Source of the DNA: Rhodoferax sp. UBA4127
GTDB taxonomy: Bacteria; Pseudomonadota; Gammaproteobacteria; Burkholderiales; Burkholderiaceae_C
Assembly (NCBI GenBank): GCA_002381045.1
Contig: DFWT01000102.1
Span: forward strand, 1 to 24,308
Reading direction: 5' to 3'
Length of the DNA: 24,308 bases
Shown piece after piece: positions 7,068-14,473 of the stretch (the stretch's first letter is position 1; every line of letters starts with the position of its first letter). The notes under the pieces were generated by a model. The model was not told where the DNA came from and searched no databases. It was given only the letters and a program-made list of their open reading frames with translations. The position numbers and the translations under genes are program-made.

Positions 7068-9178
7068 TGGGGCAGCACAGCCTCCGGGCCAGTGAAACAC
7101 ATTCGGGACAGTCGTCGATCCCTTTTGGGCAAAGTGGGCACGGTGACCAGCCCTATCCCCACTTGCTGGCACCGCTGGTGGTGCGCAACCTGCGCCTGCG
7201 CAACCGCATGGTCATGGGCGCCATGCACACCCGGCTGGAAAGCATGGACCGTCCCGTCGAGCGCATCCAGGCGTTTTACCGTGCCCGTTCTGAGGGCGAA
7301 ATCGCTCTGATCATCACCGGCGGCATCTCGCCCAACCTGGCCGGGCGCATGGAGGACGACGCCCCAGCCATGACGGCTGATGCCGACTTGCGCTGGCATC
7401 ACGCCATTGTGGATGCCGTGCGCGGCACCGACACACAGGTGTGTATGCAACTATTGCACGCCGGCCGTTACGCCAAGATTGACGGCTGCGTTGGCCCCAG
7501 CAAGCAGCGTGCACGCATCAACAAGTTCACGCCGCATGCCTTGACGACCGACGAGGTGATACAAACCATAGCGGACTACGCAAGTGCAGCGATGGCTGCA
7601 CGTGATATTGGCTACCATGCAGTAGAAATCATGGGATCTGAGGGCTACCTGATCAATGAGTTCACCGCGCCCTGCACCAATGACCGCAGCGACGAATTTG
7701 GCGGCAATTTTGACGGCCGCATCCGCCTGCCCATCCTGGTCATCAAGGCGGTGCGACAGGCGGTGGGGCCAGACTTTGCGATCATCTACCGCATCTCGGC
7801 ACTCGACCTGGTGGATGGCGGCATGACCGGGGATGAGACGCTGGAGTTGGCGCGGCGCGCAGAACAAGCTGGGGCTGACATTCTGAACACCGGCATTGGC
7901 TGGCATGAGTCCGATGTGCCGACCGTGGCGCACAATGTGCCACGGGCCGGCTGGGCTTATGCGGTGCAGCGCATCAAAAACGTGGTGAGCATTCCCGTCA
8001 TGGCCTCCAACCGCATCAACGCGCCCGACGTGGCGGAAAGTCTTCTGGCGTCCGGCCAGGCCGATTTGGTGTCGATGGCGCGTCCGCTGCTGGCCGACCC
8101 GGACTTTGCCCGCAAGGCGCGACAGGGGCAGGAGCAGCGAATCAACACCTGTATTGCGTGTAACCAGGCCTGTCTGGACAACATCTTCAAGCATCAAACC
8201 GCCACCTGCCTGGTCAACCCGCGCGCCGGACGTGAGCTTGATTGGGTGGCACAACCGGCACAACAGTCCAAACGCATTGCCGTGGTGGGCGCGGGTGCTG
8301 CGGGCATGAACTTCGCCTTCAATGCCGCGGCGCGTGGTCATTGGGTCAACCTGTTTGAAGCCGGACCCGAAGTCGGTGGCCAGCTTCGGTTGGCGCGCAA
8401 CATCCCAGGCAAAACCGAATTTGACGAAATGCTGCGTTACTTTCGCAACCGTCTGGTGGAAGAAAAAGTGAATGTGCAACTGAACTGTGCACCAACCGCT
8501 ACGCAGTTGGCCAGCGGCGATTTTGACGAGGTGGTGCTGGCCACTGGCGTGCGGCCACGCCAACTCTCGGTACCCGGCATGCAACGGCCTGACGTGTTGC
8601 CTTACGACCAGGTGTTGTCGGGCGCGGCGCCAGTGGGTCAGCGCGTGATCATCATCGGCGCCGGTGCCATCGCTTACGACATGGTGGAGTTTTTGTTGGG
8701 CGATGCGCCACACCAACCGCCGGCACTGGACGACTTTGCGTCGGAATATGGACTGGACCTGAGCGCCCAATCTGCCGGCGGGCGCAAGCCCCGGTTAGAC
8801 CAAGCCCCAGCGCGCCGACAAGTGACCGTGCTGCAGCGCAGCGACAAGCGCCCCGGCGCTTCGCTGGCACTGACCACCGGCTGGATCCGGCGCGACAAGG
8901 TGCAACGCCTTGGCGTGCGTTTCCTGACTGGCGTAACGCCCCAGCGCATTGACGATGCCGGCCTGCACTACGCGGCAGCAGACGGTGTCTTGACCACCCT
9001 GCCGTTTGACACGGTCATCGTCTGTGCCGGGCAGGAGCCTGTGCGCGAACTTCGGGCCCAGCTGCGCCAGATCGCGCCGACCTTGCCAGTGCATCTGGTG
9101 GGCGGAGCCGACCATGCCGCCGAGCTGGACGCGCGGCGCGCCATTGAACAGGCCAGCCGGTTGGCGCTGGAGATATGA
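7064..9178 (+). CDS. fadH: 2,4-dienoyl-CoA reductase, FadH-type (FMN, 4Fe-4S, FAD)
   Basis: A 704-residue homologue of FadH. The N-terminal old-yellow-enzyme TIM barrel (about 31-350) has Tyr195 (GSEGYLINEF) and His281 (GWHE), which correspond to the proton-donor residues of the E. coli enzyme. A 4Fe-4S cluster motif follows, with Cys363, Cys366, Cys370 and Cys382 (CIACNQACLDNIF, TCLVNPRAG). After it come FAD- and NADPH-binding Rossmann domains (VVGAGAAGMN about 407, IIGAGAIAYD) and the family ending VICAGQEP, LDARRAIEQASRLALEI. The family reduces 2,4-dienoyl-CoA with NADPH to an enoyl-CoA. The protein has about 30 extra residues before the usual start (YPHLLAPLVV). AAGGCGGG precedes the ATG, which overlaps the upstream stop. 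Substrate could be an acyclic or a cyclic dienoyl-CoA. Confidence 0.9.
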   Translation: MMGQHSLRASETHSGQSSIPFGQSGHGDQPYPHLLAPLVVRNLRLRNRMVMGAMHTRLESMDRPVERIQAFYRARSEGEIALIITGGISPNLAGRMEDDAPAMTADADLRWHHAIVDAVRGTDTQVCMQLLHAGRYAKIDGCVGPSKQRARINKFTPHALTTDEVIQTIADYASAAMAARDIGYHAVEIMGSEGYLINEFTAPCTNDRSDEFGGNFDGRIRLPILVIKAVRQAVGPDFAIIYRISALDLVDGGMTGDETLELARRAEQAGADILNTGIGWHESDVPTVAHNVPRAGWAYAVQRIKNVVSIPVMASNRINAPDVAESLLASGQADLVSMARPLLADPDFARKARQGQEQRINTCIACNQACLDNIFKHQTATCLVNPRAGRELDWVAQPAQQSKRIAVVGAGAAGMNFAFNAAARGHWVNLFEAGPEVGGQLRLARNIPGKTEFDEMLRYFRNRLVEEKVNVQLNCAPTATQLASGDFDEVVLATGVRPRQLSVPGMQRPDVLPYDQVLSGAAPVGQRVIIIGAGAIAYDMVEFLLGDAPHQPPALDDFASEYGLDLSAQSAGGRKPRLDQAPARRQVTVLQRSDKRPGASLALTTGWIRRDKVQRLGVRFLTGVTPQRIDDAGLHYAAADGVLTTLPFDTVIVCAGQEPVRELRAQLRQIAPTLPVHLVGGADHAAELDARRAIEQASRLALEI

Positions 9179-9234
9179 CCTTTGTCCAACCGCGCTAAGT
9201 CCAAGTCCGTTCTTGCGCGCACGGGCGGTCATCC

Positions 9235-10128
9235 GTGAAATTCTGGCGGTCAAGCCAGGGCATGGGTGTTGCACTGATCCTGCTGGCGGCGCTGACCTTC
9301 GCCAGCATAGACACCACTACCAAATACGTCACCCGGGTCATTCCGGTGCTGATGCTGCTGTGGTTTCGCTATGTTTTTCAGGTTCTGACCACATTGGTCA
9401 TGCGCTACCCGCTACAAAAAATGGCGCTCTTTCGCACCCGTAACCTTCGCTTTCAGCTGCTGCGCGGTGTGCTGCTGCTGATCACCATCGCCTGTTCGTT
9501 CTTTGGCCTGCAGCATTTGCCGGTGGGTGAGTTCACGGCCATGATGATGTTGTCGCCGCTGGTCGCTACCGCCATGTCGGCCTGGTTTTTGAAAACGCAT
9601 GTGGCACGCCTGCGCTGGTGGCTGTTGGCGGGCGGGCTGCTCGGGGTGTCTCTGGTGGTGCGTCCTGGTGGACAGGTGTTTGGCTGGGCGCTGGTGTTTC
9701 CGGCCGTGCTGGTAACCTGCTACGCCTGGTTTCAGGTGCTTACCGGCCACATGAGTGGCGAGGAAAACCTTTACACCACCCACTTTTACACCGGACTGGT
9801 CGGCGCCCTGATCATGAGCCTGATACTGTTGTTCACCGGTTGGCGCCCGGAGTTGCTGCTGACCGACTGGCACTGGTTTTCGCTGGTGGGCTGTCTGGGC
9901 ACCGTGGGCCATCTGATGCTGATTCGCGCCTATATGTTTGCCTCGGCACCGGTGTTGACCCCTTACCTTTACACCCAGATCGGTTTTGCCATGCTGGGCG
10001 GCTGGCTGGTGTTTGACCATATGCCCGATCTATGGGCCTGGGTTGGCATTGCCACCATTGCAGTCAGCGGTGTGGGCAATACGCTGCTGACAATGCGGGA
10101 GGTGTCGCGCTTGACTCGGGGGAGTTGA
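9235..10128 (+). CDS. EamA/DMT-superfamily inner-membrane transporter
   Basis: A 297-residue, very hydrophobic protein with about ten predicted membrane segments in two homologous halves, the layout of the drug/metabolite transporter superfamily (EamA/RhaT type). Recognisable parts are ALTFASIDTTTKYVTRVIPVLMLLWFRY near the start, HLPVGEFTAMMMLSPLV in the first half, and LIRAYMFASAPVLTPYLYTQIGFAMLGGWLVFDHMPDLWAWVGIATI in the second. Substrate unknown; export of a metabolite or exchange of an acid are both possible. The start is uncertain: GTG 9235 gives the longest form, and an in-frame ATG at 9262 (MGVALILLAA) is an alternative. It sits 56 bp after fadH and is probably the last gene of operon 1. 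Confidence 0.82.
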   Translation: MKFWRSSQGMGVALILLAALTFASIDTTTKYVTRVIPVLMLLWFRYVFQVLTTLVMRYPLQKMALFRTRNLRFQLLRGVLLLITIACSFFGLQHLPVGEFTAMMMLSPLVATAMSAWFLKTHVARLRWWLLAGGLLGVSLVVRPGGQVFGWALVFPAVLVTCYAWFQVLTGHMSGEENLYTTHFYTGLVGALIMSLILLFTGWRPELLLTDWHWFSLVGCLGTVGHLMLIRAYMFASAPVLTPYLYTQIGFAMLGGWLVFDHMPDLWAWVGIATIAVSGVGNTLLTMREVSRLTRGS

Positions 10129-10139
10129 GATCTTCTCTG

Positions 10140-10161
10140 AGTCGTCATGCGACTTTGGTTT
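10140..10161 (+). terminator. Weak intrinsic terminator candidate after operon 1
   Basis: AGTCG-TCATG-CGACT forms a 5-bp stem, extendable by one G-T pair, starting 12 bases after the transporter stop and followed by TTTGGTTTGT. The stem is short, so this is only a candidate. Confidence 0.3.
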
Positions 10162-10310
10162 GTAGCGTTTGAATTCCGGTAAGAACTGGCATTCAAGATA
10201 CCATGTCACTGTCGCTTTCAACGGGGTATCTCCCTAGCTCCACTGAAGCGGCAGACCTATTGACACGAAAAAGTTCGGTGCCCTGATTCGGTACCGGTTT
10301 CCGTCGCGCC

Positions 10311-10693
10311 GACCATGCGGCGCATGGATCATCGATGAGGCGTTCAACTCAGACAAGCTGATCGAATTCCTGTAGTTGCTGATCAAGGATGCGGGCAAGA
10401 AGGTGTTTCTGATCCTGGACAACCTGAGGGTGCACCATAGCAAGCCGGTCAAACCGTGACTGACTGAGCACCAGGCACAGATCGAGGTGCTTTACCTGCC
10501 TAGCTACAGCCCTGAACTCAATGCGGATGAGCGGCTCAACGCGGACCTCAAACACGCCTTGGGTTCGAGAGTGCAGGTGCGCACCAAATACAAGCTCAAA
10601 GCTGCCACGCAAAACCACATGACCATCCTGGCCGCCAATCCGGCCAGAGTGCTGTCCTACTTCCAAGATCTGCGAGTCAAGTATGCCGCTTGA
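10311..10693 (+). pseudogene. IS630-family transposase remnant
   Basis: In one frame the translation gives the C-terminal half of an IS630-type DDE transposase: WIIDEAFNSDKLIEFL, stop, LLIKDAGKKVFLILDNLRVH, HSKPVKP, stop, LTEHQAQIEVLYLPSYSPEL, then NADERLNADLKHALG and a KYAA ending. The second catalytic Asp (LILDN) and the Glu (ADERLN) are visible. Stops lie at 10373-10375 (TAG) and 10457-10459 (TGA), and the catalytic N-terminal part upstream of about 10311 is not recognisable. The remnant is dead. It lies between the ends of two converging catabolic operons. Confidence 0.85.
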
Positions 10694-10971
10694 CGTTCAT
10701 TCCTTTGTTGCCGGGTGAATTGTTAGCGGCTGTAACGTCGCATGTGCGGTACAGGATGGTTGGCCATACCTGAATTGAAAAATACTCTCACTGTCTAATG
10801 TCGCAGTAAGCTAGGCAAGGGAAATCGACCAACGCGATATGGGCTACCGGGGAAAGTCATGGCTTCCCAAAGCTTGGATGCTTGCGCTACGGTGCGTTTG
10901 CGTTTGCGTTTTTGGCAAAGCTTAAAGTATTGTCGTGCTCTAGCCCATATTTTTTAAGCGCCAGCAGCTGC
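10694..10971. other. Non-coding stretch after the IS remnant
   Basis: About 280 bases without a supportable gene. It contains GCGTTT three times in tandem at 10894-10911 and several AAAGCTT occurrences nearby. The first 30 bases or so may be the right end of the IS630 element; I could not find a matching left end. A 10-bp perfect palindrome AGCAGCTGCT overlaps the stop of the DUF2889-like gene but has no room for a loop. A minus-strand frame ending around 10887 has no recognisable family. Confidence 0.4.
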
Positions 10972-11535
10972 TCAACTAATAGCATTGTCCTCGTCCTTGA
11001 CGGGCTGAACCGCAAACTGCGGGTACACGCGCGCGACCACCGGACCATTGAAGTCCCAGGTGGTGCACTTACCAAAAAATGGTGGGGGCTGGTTAGGGTT
11101 GTGGTTGGGTAGCTCGTGCGACAGCGACTGGAACGCAGCGGTGGCCATGTTGAACAACAGTTCGCGCAGGTGGGCACAACCGCAGACGCCACCCAGATTG
11201 CGCTCAATCGCCTGACGCCAGCCCCGGCTCATGGTGCAGCCAACCATGGATTGCATGCTGGCCATGGACTGCGGGCATTCGCGATGCGGCGTAGCATCCA
11301 TAGTCACGGAAATGGCCTGAACCACAAAGTGGTCGTTGATCGTCGCCCGGATCGTCATGCCATGTAATGGTTCGCCCGCAGGGATGGCGTTGTCGCCGGG
11401 AATCGGCAGCAACTTGGTTTTGGTGTCGAGCAGCTCCGCTTCGATGTCCCACAGACCGTCGTCCCGCCGGTAACCGCGAAACACGGTGCTTCGGGTGTGC
11501 AAAAGTTCTCTGGTGTGTGGCGCAGACAGTGGCAA
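10972..11535 (-). CDS. DUF2889-family protein
   Basis: A 187-residue protein matching my memory of DUF2889: TRSTVFRGYRRDDGLWDIEAELLDTKT, IPAGEPLHGMTIRATINDHFVV, WRQAIERNLGGVCGCAHLRELLFNMATAAFQS. Function of the family is not established; members occur beside acyl-CoA catabolic genes. It has no signal peptide or membrane segment. I set the start at TTG 11535, because the upstream ATG (11571) would add residues that do not resemble the family, whereas TTG yields a start of the form MPLSAPHTRELLHTR. GAAGGCGGG lies just upstream, inside the 3' end of the dehydrogenase gene, whose TAA ends one base before this TTG. It is the last gene of the badHI operon and probably depends on translational coupling. 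Confidence 0.75.
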   Translation of the reverse strand: MPLSAPHTRELLHTRSTVFRGYRRDDGLWDIEAELLDTKTKLLPIPGDNAIPAGEPLHGMTIRATINDHFVVQAISVTMDATPHRECPQSMASMQSMVGCTMSRGWRQAIERNLGGVCGCAHLRELLFNMATAAFQSLSHELPNHNPNQPPPFFGKCTTWDFNGPVVARVYPQFAVQPVKDEDNAIS

Positions 11536-11536
11536 C

Positions 11537-12691
11537 TTACTGCCCGCCTTCACGCAGCAGGTTGCGCGCAATCACCAATTGCTGGATCTGGGTGGTGCCC
11601 TCGTAAATGCGAAACAGGCGCACGTCGCGGTAAAAGCGCTCAATGCCATACTCAGCCAGGTAACCCGCGCCACCAAAAATCTGCACCGCCCGGTCGGCTA
11701 CACGGCCGCACATTTCACTGGCAAACATCTTGGCGCAGGCGGCCTCGGTGCCCACGTCGCGGCCTTCGTCGCGTTTGCGGGCGGCGTCAATCACCATACA
11801 ACGCGCCGCGTAGATGTCGGCGTGGCTGTCGGCCAGCATGGCCTGGATCAGCTGGAATTCACCAATGGCTTTGCCAAACTGCTTGCGCTCTCGGGCATAA
11901 CGCAGCGCGTCGCTCAGAATGCGCTCGGCGGCACCGGTGCTGGCGGCAGCGATGTTCAGGCGGCCCTTGTCCAGCACCTTCATGGCGGTCTTGAAGCCCA
12001 CACCCTCGGTGCCGCCAATCAGATTGGCTGCAGGAATACGCACGTTGTCAAAAATCACGTCACAGGTGTGAGCGCCTTTCTGGCCCATCTTTTTGTCGAT
12101 GTGGCCCAATGACAAGCCGGGTGTGCCCTTTTCAACGATGAAGGCCGAAATACCGCTGGCGCCTTTGCGTTCCTTGTCGGTGCGCGCCATCACGGTAAAA
12201 ATGCCGGCTTCGGGCGCATTGGTGATATAGCGCTTGGTACCGTTGATGACATAGAAGTCGCCGTCTTTCACCGCTGTGGTGCGCAGGCTCGCAGCATCCG
12301 AGCCGCTGTCGGGTTCGGTCAATGCAAACGAGCCAATGATTTCACCGGTGGCAATCTTCGGCAGGTAATGCTGCTTTTGCGCCTCGGTGCCGTCGATGAC
12401 GATGCCTTGCGCACCAATGCCGTTGTTGGTGGCAAACATCGAGCGAAAGGCGGGCGAGGTTTTGGAGACCTCAAAACCTGCCATGACTTCTTCTTCCATG
12501 GTCAGGCCCATGCCGCCGTAAATCTCCGGGATCGACATGCCAAAGAGCCCGAGTTCCTTCATGTCTTGCACGATATGGACAGGAATCTGGTCGGTCTCAG
12601 CCACATGGGCTTCGATCGGCACCAGTTTCTCGCGCACAAAACGGCTGATGGTGTCGAGCAAGAGGGTGAGGGTTTCGGGGTCTCTGATCAT
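11537..12691 (-). CDS. Acyl-CoA dehydrogenase of the badHI operon
   Basis: A 384-residue acyl-CoA dehydrogenase with canonical motifs: ALTEPDSGSDAASL, YITNAPEAG, ERKQFGKAIGEFQLIQAMLAD, QIFGGAGYLAEYGIERFYRDVRLFRIYEGTTQIQ. The catalytic base is Glu364 in IYEGT, the short/medium-chain arrangement, unlike the other two complete dehydrogenases in this window. It could serve as a second ring dehydrogenase (the BadJ position of Rhodopseudomonas clusters) or act on pimeloyl-CoA after ring cleavage; sequence alone does not decide. It lies 24 bp after badI and one base before the DUF2889-like gene, on the same strand. The ATG at 12691 has only a weak ribosome site (GAAAGA). Confidence 0.88.
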   Translation of the reverse strand: MIRDPETLTLLLDTISRFVREKLVPIEAHVAETDQIPVHIVQDMKELGLFGMSIPEIYGGMGLTMEEEVMAGFEVSKTSPAFRSMFATNNGIGAQGIVIDGTEAQKQHYLPKIATGEIIGSFALTEPDSGSDAASLRTTAVKDGDFYVINGTKRYITNAPEAGIFTVMARTDKERKGASGISAFIVEKGTPGLSLGHIDKKMGQKGAHTCDVIFDNVRIPAANLIGGTEGVGFKTAMKVLDKGRLNIAAASTGAAERILSDALRYARERKQFGKAIGEFQLIQAMLADSHADIYAARCMVIDAARKRDEGRDVGTEAACAKMFASEMCGRVADRAVQIFGGAGYLAEYGIERFYRDVRLFRIYEGTTQIQQLVIARNLLREGGQ

Positions 12692-12715
12692 TGGGGTCTT
12701 TCGGTGGCTAAGGGC

Positions 12716-13513
12716 TTACTTGACGTGTTTACGGAAGTCGGGCTTGCGCTTTTCGCGGAAAGCATTGCCACCCTCAGCCGACTCTGGGCTTTCGTAATAC
12801 AGCTTGAGGGCGTGCATGGCCAGGCCGCCCATGCCACGAATCATTTCGGTATCGACATTGAACGACTTCTTGGCCAGGGCGATGGCGGTCGGACTCTTTT
12901 CCACAATCTCGTCGCACCACTTTTTGACTTCAGCGTCGAGCTGATCCAGCGGCACCACGGCGTTGACCAGGCCCATGTCCAGCGCTTGTTGTGCGGTGTA
13001 GCGTCGACACAGGTACCAGATTTCGCGAGCCTTTTTCTCGCCAACTACACGCGCCAGCAAGGCGGTGCCAAAACCGGGGTCCACCGAGCCGACGCGCGGG
13101 CCAGCCTGGCCGAGCTGGGCGTTTTCAGACGCAATGGCCAGGTCGCAAATGGTTACCAACACATTACCGCCGCCAATCGCAAAGCCGTTCACGCGCGCAA
13201 TCACCGGTTTGCTGCAGTCGCGGATGGCGCTTTGCACTTCTTCTATCGGCAGACCAATTACGCCACGGCCACCGTAGCCGCCGTCTTGTGTACCCTGGTC
13301 GCCGCCAGTGCAAAAGGCTTTTTCACCAGCGCCGGTCAGCACCACCACGCCAATGCTTTTGTCGTAGTCAGCATCTTTGAAGGCGTGGATCATTTCCTCG
13401 CAGGTGTTGGCAGTGAAGGCGTTGTATTGCTTGGGCCGGTTGATGGTGATGGTGGCAATGCCATCAGCCTTGGTGTAGAGGATGTCTGTGTAGACCGGGG
13501 TTGTCATTTCCAT
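12716..13513 (-). CDS. badI: 2-ketocyclohexanecarboxyl-CoA hydrolase (BadI)
   Basis: A 265-residue crotonase-superfamily ring-cleaving enzyme that hydrolyses 2-oxocyclohexanecarboxyl-CoA to pimeloyl-CoA. It follows Rhodopseudomonas palustris BadI closely in FCTGGDQ (67-73), GLPIEEVQSAIRD, KPVIARVNGFAIGGGNVL, GSVDPGFGTALLARVVGEKK, AREIWYLCRRY and the ending EKRKPDFRKHVK. As in BadI and the related MenB, the hydratase glutamates are absent and Asp145 (VDPG) is present. AAGGA (13524-13520) precedes the ATG at 13513; a second ATG six bases on is possible. It is the middle of the operon badH-badI-dehydrogenase-DUF2889, and is the best marker that this locus handles alicyclic acids. Confidence 0.93.
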   Translation of the reverse strand: MEMTTPVYTDILYTKADGIATITINRPKQYNAFTANTCEEMIHAFKDADYDKSIGVVVLTGAGEKAFCTGGDQGTQDGGYGGRGVIGLPIEEVQSAIRDCSKPVIARVNGFAIGGGNVLVTICDLAIASENAQLGQAGPRVGSVDPGFGTALLARVVGEKKAREIWYLCRRYTAQQALDMGLVNAVVPLDQLDAEVKKWCDEIVEKSPTAIALAKKSFNVDTEMIRGMGGLAMHALKLYYESPESAEGGNAFREKRKPDFRKHVK

Positions 13514-13572
13514 GAGAGTTCCTTGTGTGAAGAATCGAATCAGTCAATAATCAGGTTTTATAGAAGAAATGT

Positions 13573-13615
13573 GCCTGCAGCGCCCGTTCTAAAAGCGCTA
13601 TCAGCTATCATTTTT
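13573..13615. repeat. Dispersed intergenic repeat, copy B
   Basis: The 100-bp gap between badH and badI contains a segment from GCCTGCAGC to GCGCTATCAGCTATC followed by ATTTTTAA. It pairs with copy A at 6180. Both sit between co-directional genes of a probable operon. No gene or clear terminator stem is visible in this gap. Confidence 0.4.
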
Positions 13616-14381
13616 AACCCATCATCGTGAGGCCACCCGACACGCTGATGACTTGGCCGGTGATGAAGGCTGCGTCGTCGCTGCCAAAGAAGGCGATGGC
13701 GCTCGCCAGATCGTCGCCCTGGCCCAGACGGCCCAGGGGGATGGCGCTGCGGAATGCTTCGATCAGTTTGGCCGGGTCGCGCGCACCTTCGGCCACACCG
13801 GCAAGCAAGGCGGTGTCGGTGGGTCCTGGGCACACCACGTTGACCGTGATGCTCTGGCGGGCATGTTCACGCGCCAGGGTTTTGCTGAGTGCCACCAGGC
13901 CCCCCTTGCAGGCAGAGTAGACGGCTTCGCCCGACGAGCCGCCGCGTGCCGCATCAGAGGCCACGTTGACGATGCGACCATACTTGCGCTCGGCCATGCC
14001 GGGCAGCACGGCGTGCAGCATGTGAAGGGCACCGGTCAGGTTGATGGCGATCAGCCGCTCCCATTCCGCGGGCACGGTCTTGACGAAGGGTTTGAATACA
14101 TCCCAGCCGGCGTTGTTGACCAGCACGGCAATCGGACCAAGCTGGGCCTCAGCCGCGGCCACGGCAGCGTCCACCTGGGCGCGGTCGGTGATGTCGCACT
14201 TGAACGCGGCCGCGCTGCCGCCAGCGGCGGTGATGTTGTCGGCCACCTTTTGGGCAGATTCCAGATTCATGTCGAACACCGCTACTTTGGCCCCTTCGGC
14301 GGCAAACCTGCTGCAGGTTGCGCCACCAATGCCGCCGCCGCCGCCGGTAACCACCACCACTTTGTCTTTCAATCCACGCAT
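13614..14381 (-). CDS. badH: 2-hydroxycyclohexanecarboxyl-CoA dehydrogenase (BadH)
   Basis: A 255-residue SDR, the same length as Rhodopseudomonas BadH, oxidising 2-hydroxycyclohexanecarboxyl-CoA to the 2-oxo compound that BadI cleaves. Motifs are TGGGGGIG (12-19), NNAGWD (89-94), Ser142, Tyr155 and Lys159 (YSACK). Long stretches resemble BadH, including AEWERLIAINLTGALHMLHAVLPGM and LAREHARQSITVNVVCPGPTDT. The ATG at 14381 is preceded by AGGAG eight bases away; an in-frame ATG at 14429 lies inside the regulatory spacer and was rejected. It is the first gene of its operon and divergent from the badR-like gene across 92 bp containing a 19-bp dyad. Confidence 0.92.
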   Translation of the reverse strand: MRGLKDKVVVVTGGGGGIGGATCSRFAAEGAKVAVFDMNLESAQKVADNITAAGGSAAAFKCDITDRAQVDAAVAAAEAQLGPIAVLVNNAGWDVFKPFVKTVPAEWERLIAINLTGALHMLHAVLPGMAERKYGRIVNVASDAARGGSSGEAVYSACKGGLVALSKTLAREHARQSITVNVVCPGPTDTALLAGVAEGARDPAKLIEAFRSAIPLGRLGQGDDLASAIAFFGSDDAAFITGQVISVSGGLTMMG

Positions 14382-14415
14382 TGCATTTGCTCCTGTTAAA
14401 AATTCAATAAAAGAT

Positions 14416-14434
14416 ATGGCTTCGTTCAAGCCAT
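14416..14434. promoter_or_regulatory. 19-bp dyad, probable MarR/BadR operator
   Basis: ATGGCTTcgttcAAGCCAT is a perfect 7+7 inverted repeat with a 5-bp spacer. It lies in the 92-bp spacer between the divergent badH and badR-like genes. Size and position are those of a MarR-dimer operator controlling both directions. No experiment in the window supports binding. Confidence 0.5.
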
Positions 14435-14443
14435 CGCGTACGA

Positions 14444-14453
14444 TGAGCGCTCA
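14444..14453. promoter_or_regulatory. 10-bp perfect palindrome TGAGCGCTCA
   Basis: A perfect palindrome TGAGCGCTCA, 10 bp from the dyad centred at 14425 and 20 bp upstream of the regulator's start codon. It may be an accessory operator. It is short enough to arise by chance. Confidence 0.25.
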
Positions 14454-14473
14454 CCTCCAGCACCCACATCGCC

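Noticed and set aside
7451..8770. Minus-strand 439-codon frame opposite fadH
   Set aside because: It lies entirely antisense to the strongly supported FadH-type gene and has no recognisable motif.
10711..10722. AraC-type half-site core CGGGTGAATTGT after the IS remnant
   Set aside because: Only 9 of 12 matches, no partner at 21 bp, and not upstream of any gene. Probably part of the IS end.
10894..10911. Three tandem GCGTTT units as a CRISPR-like or regulatory repeat
   Set aside because: Only three 6-base units with no spacers. This is a simple short tandem repeat.
10963..10972. Palindrome AGCAGCTGCT as a terminator for the badHI operon
   Set aside because: It has no loop, and the following T-run is eight or more bases away on the minus strand. 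A hairpin of this form would be unstable.
11486..13630. Long plus-strand frames (208 and 420 codons) opposite the dehydrogenase and badI
   Set aside because: They are antisense shadows of well-supported genes in high-GC DNA, with composition (many His, Gln, Ala) typical of such shadows.
14416..14458. Minus-strand GGAGGTGA (14458-14451) suggesting a leader peptide before badH
   Set aside because: The next ATG on that strand is about 16 bases away and opens only a two-codon frame (Met-Ala-stop).
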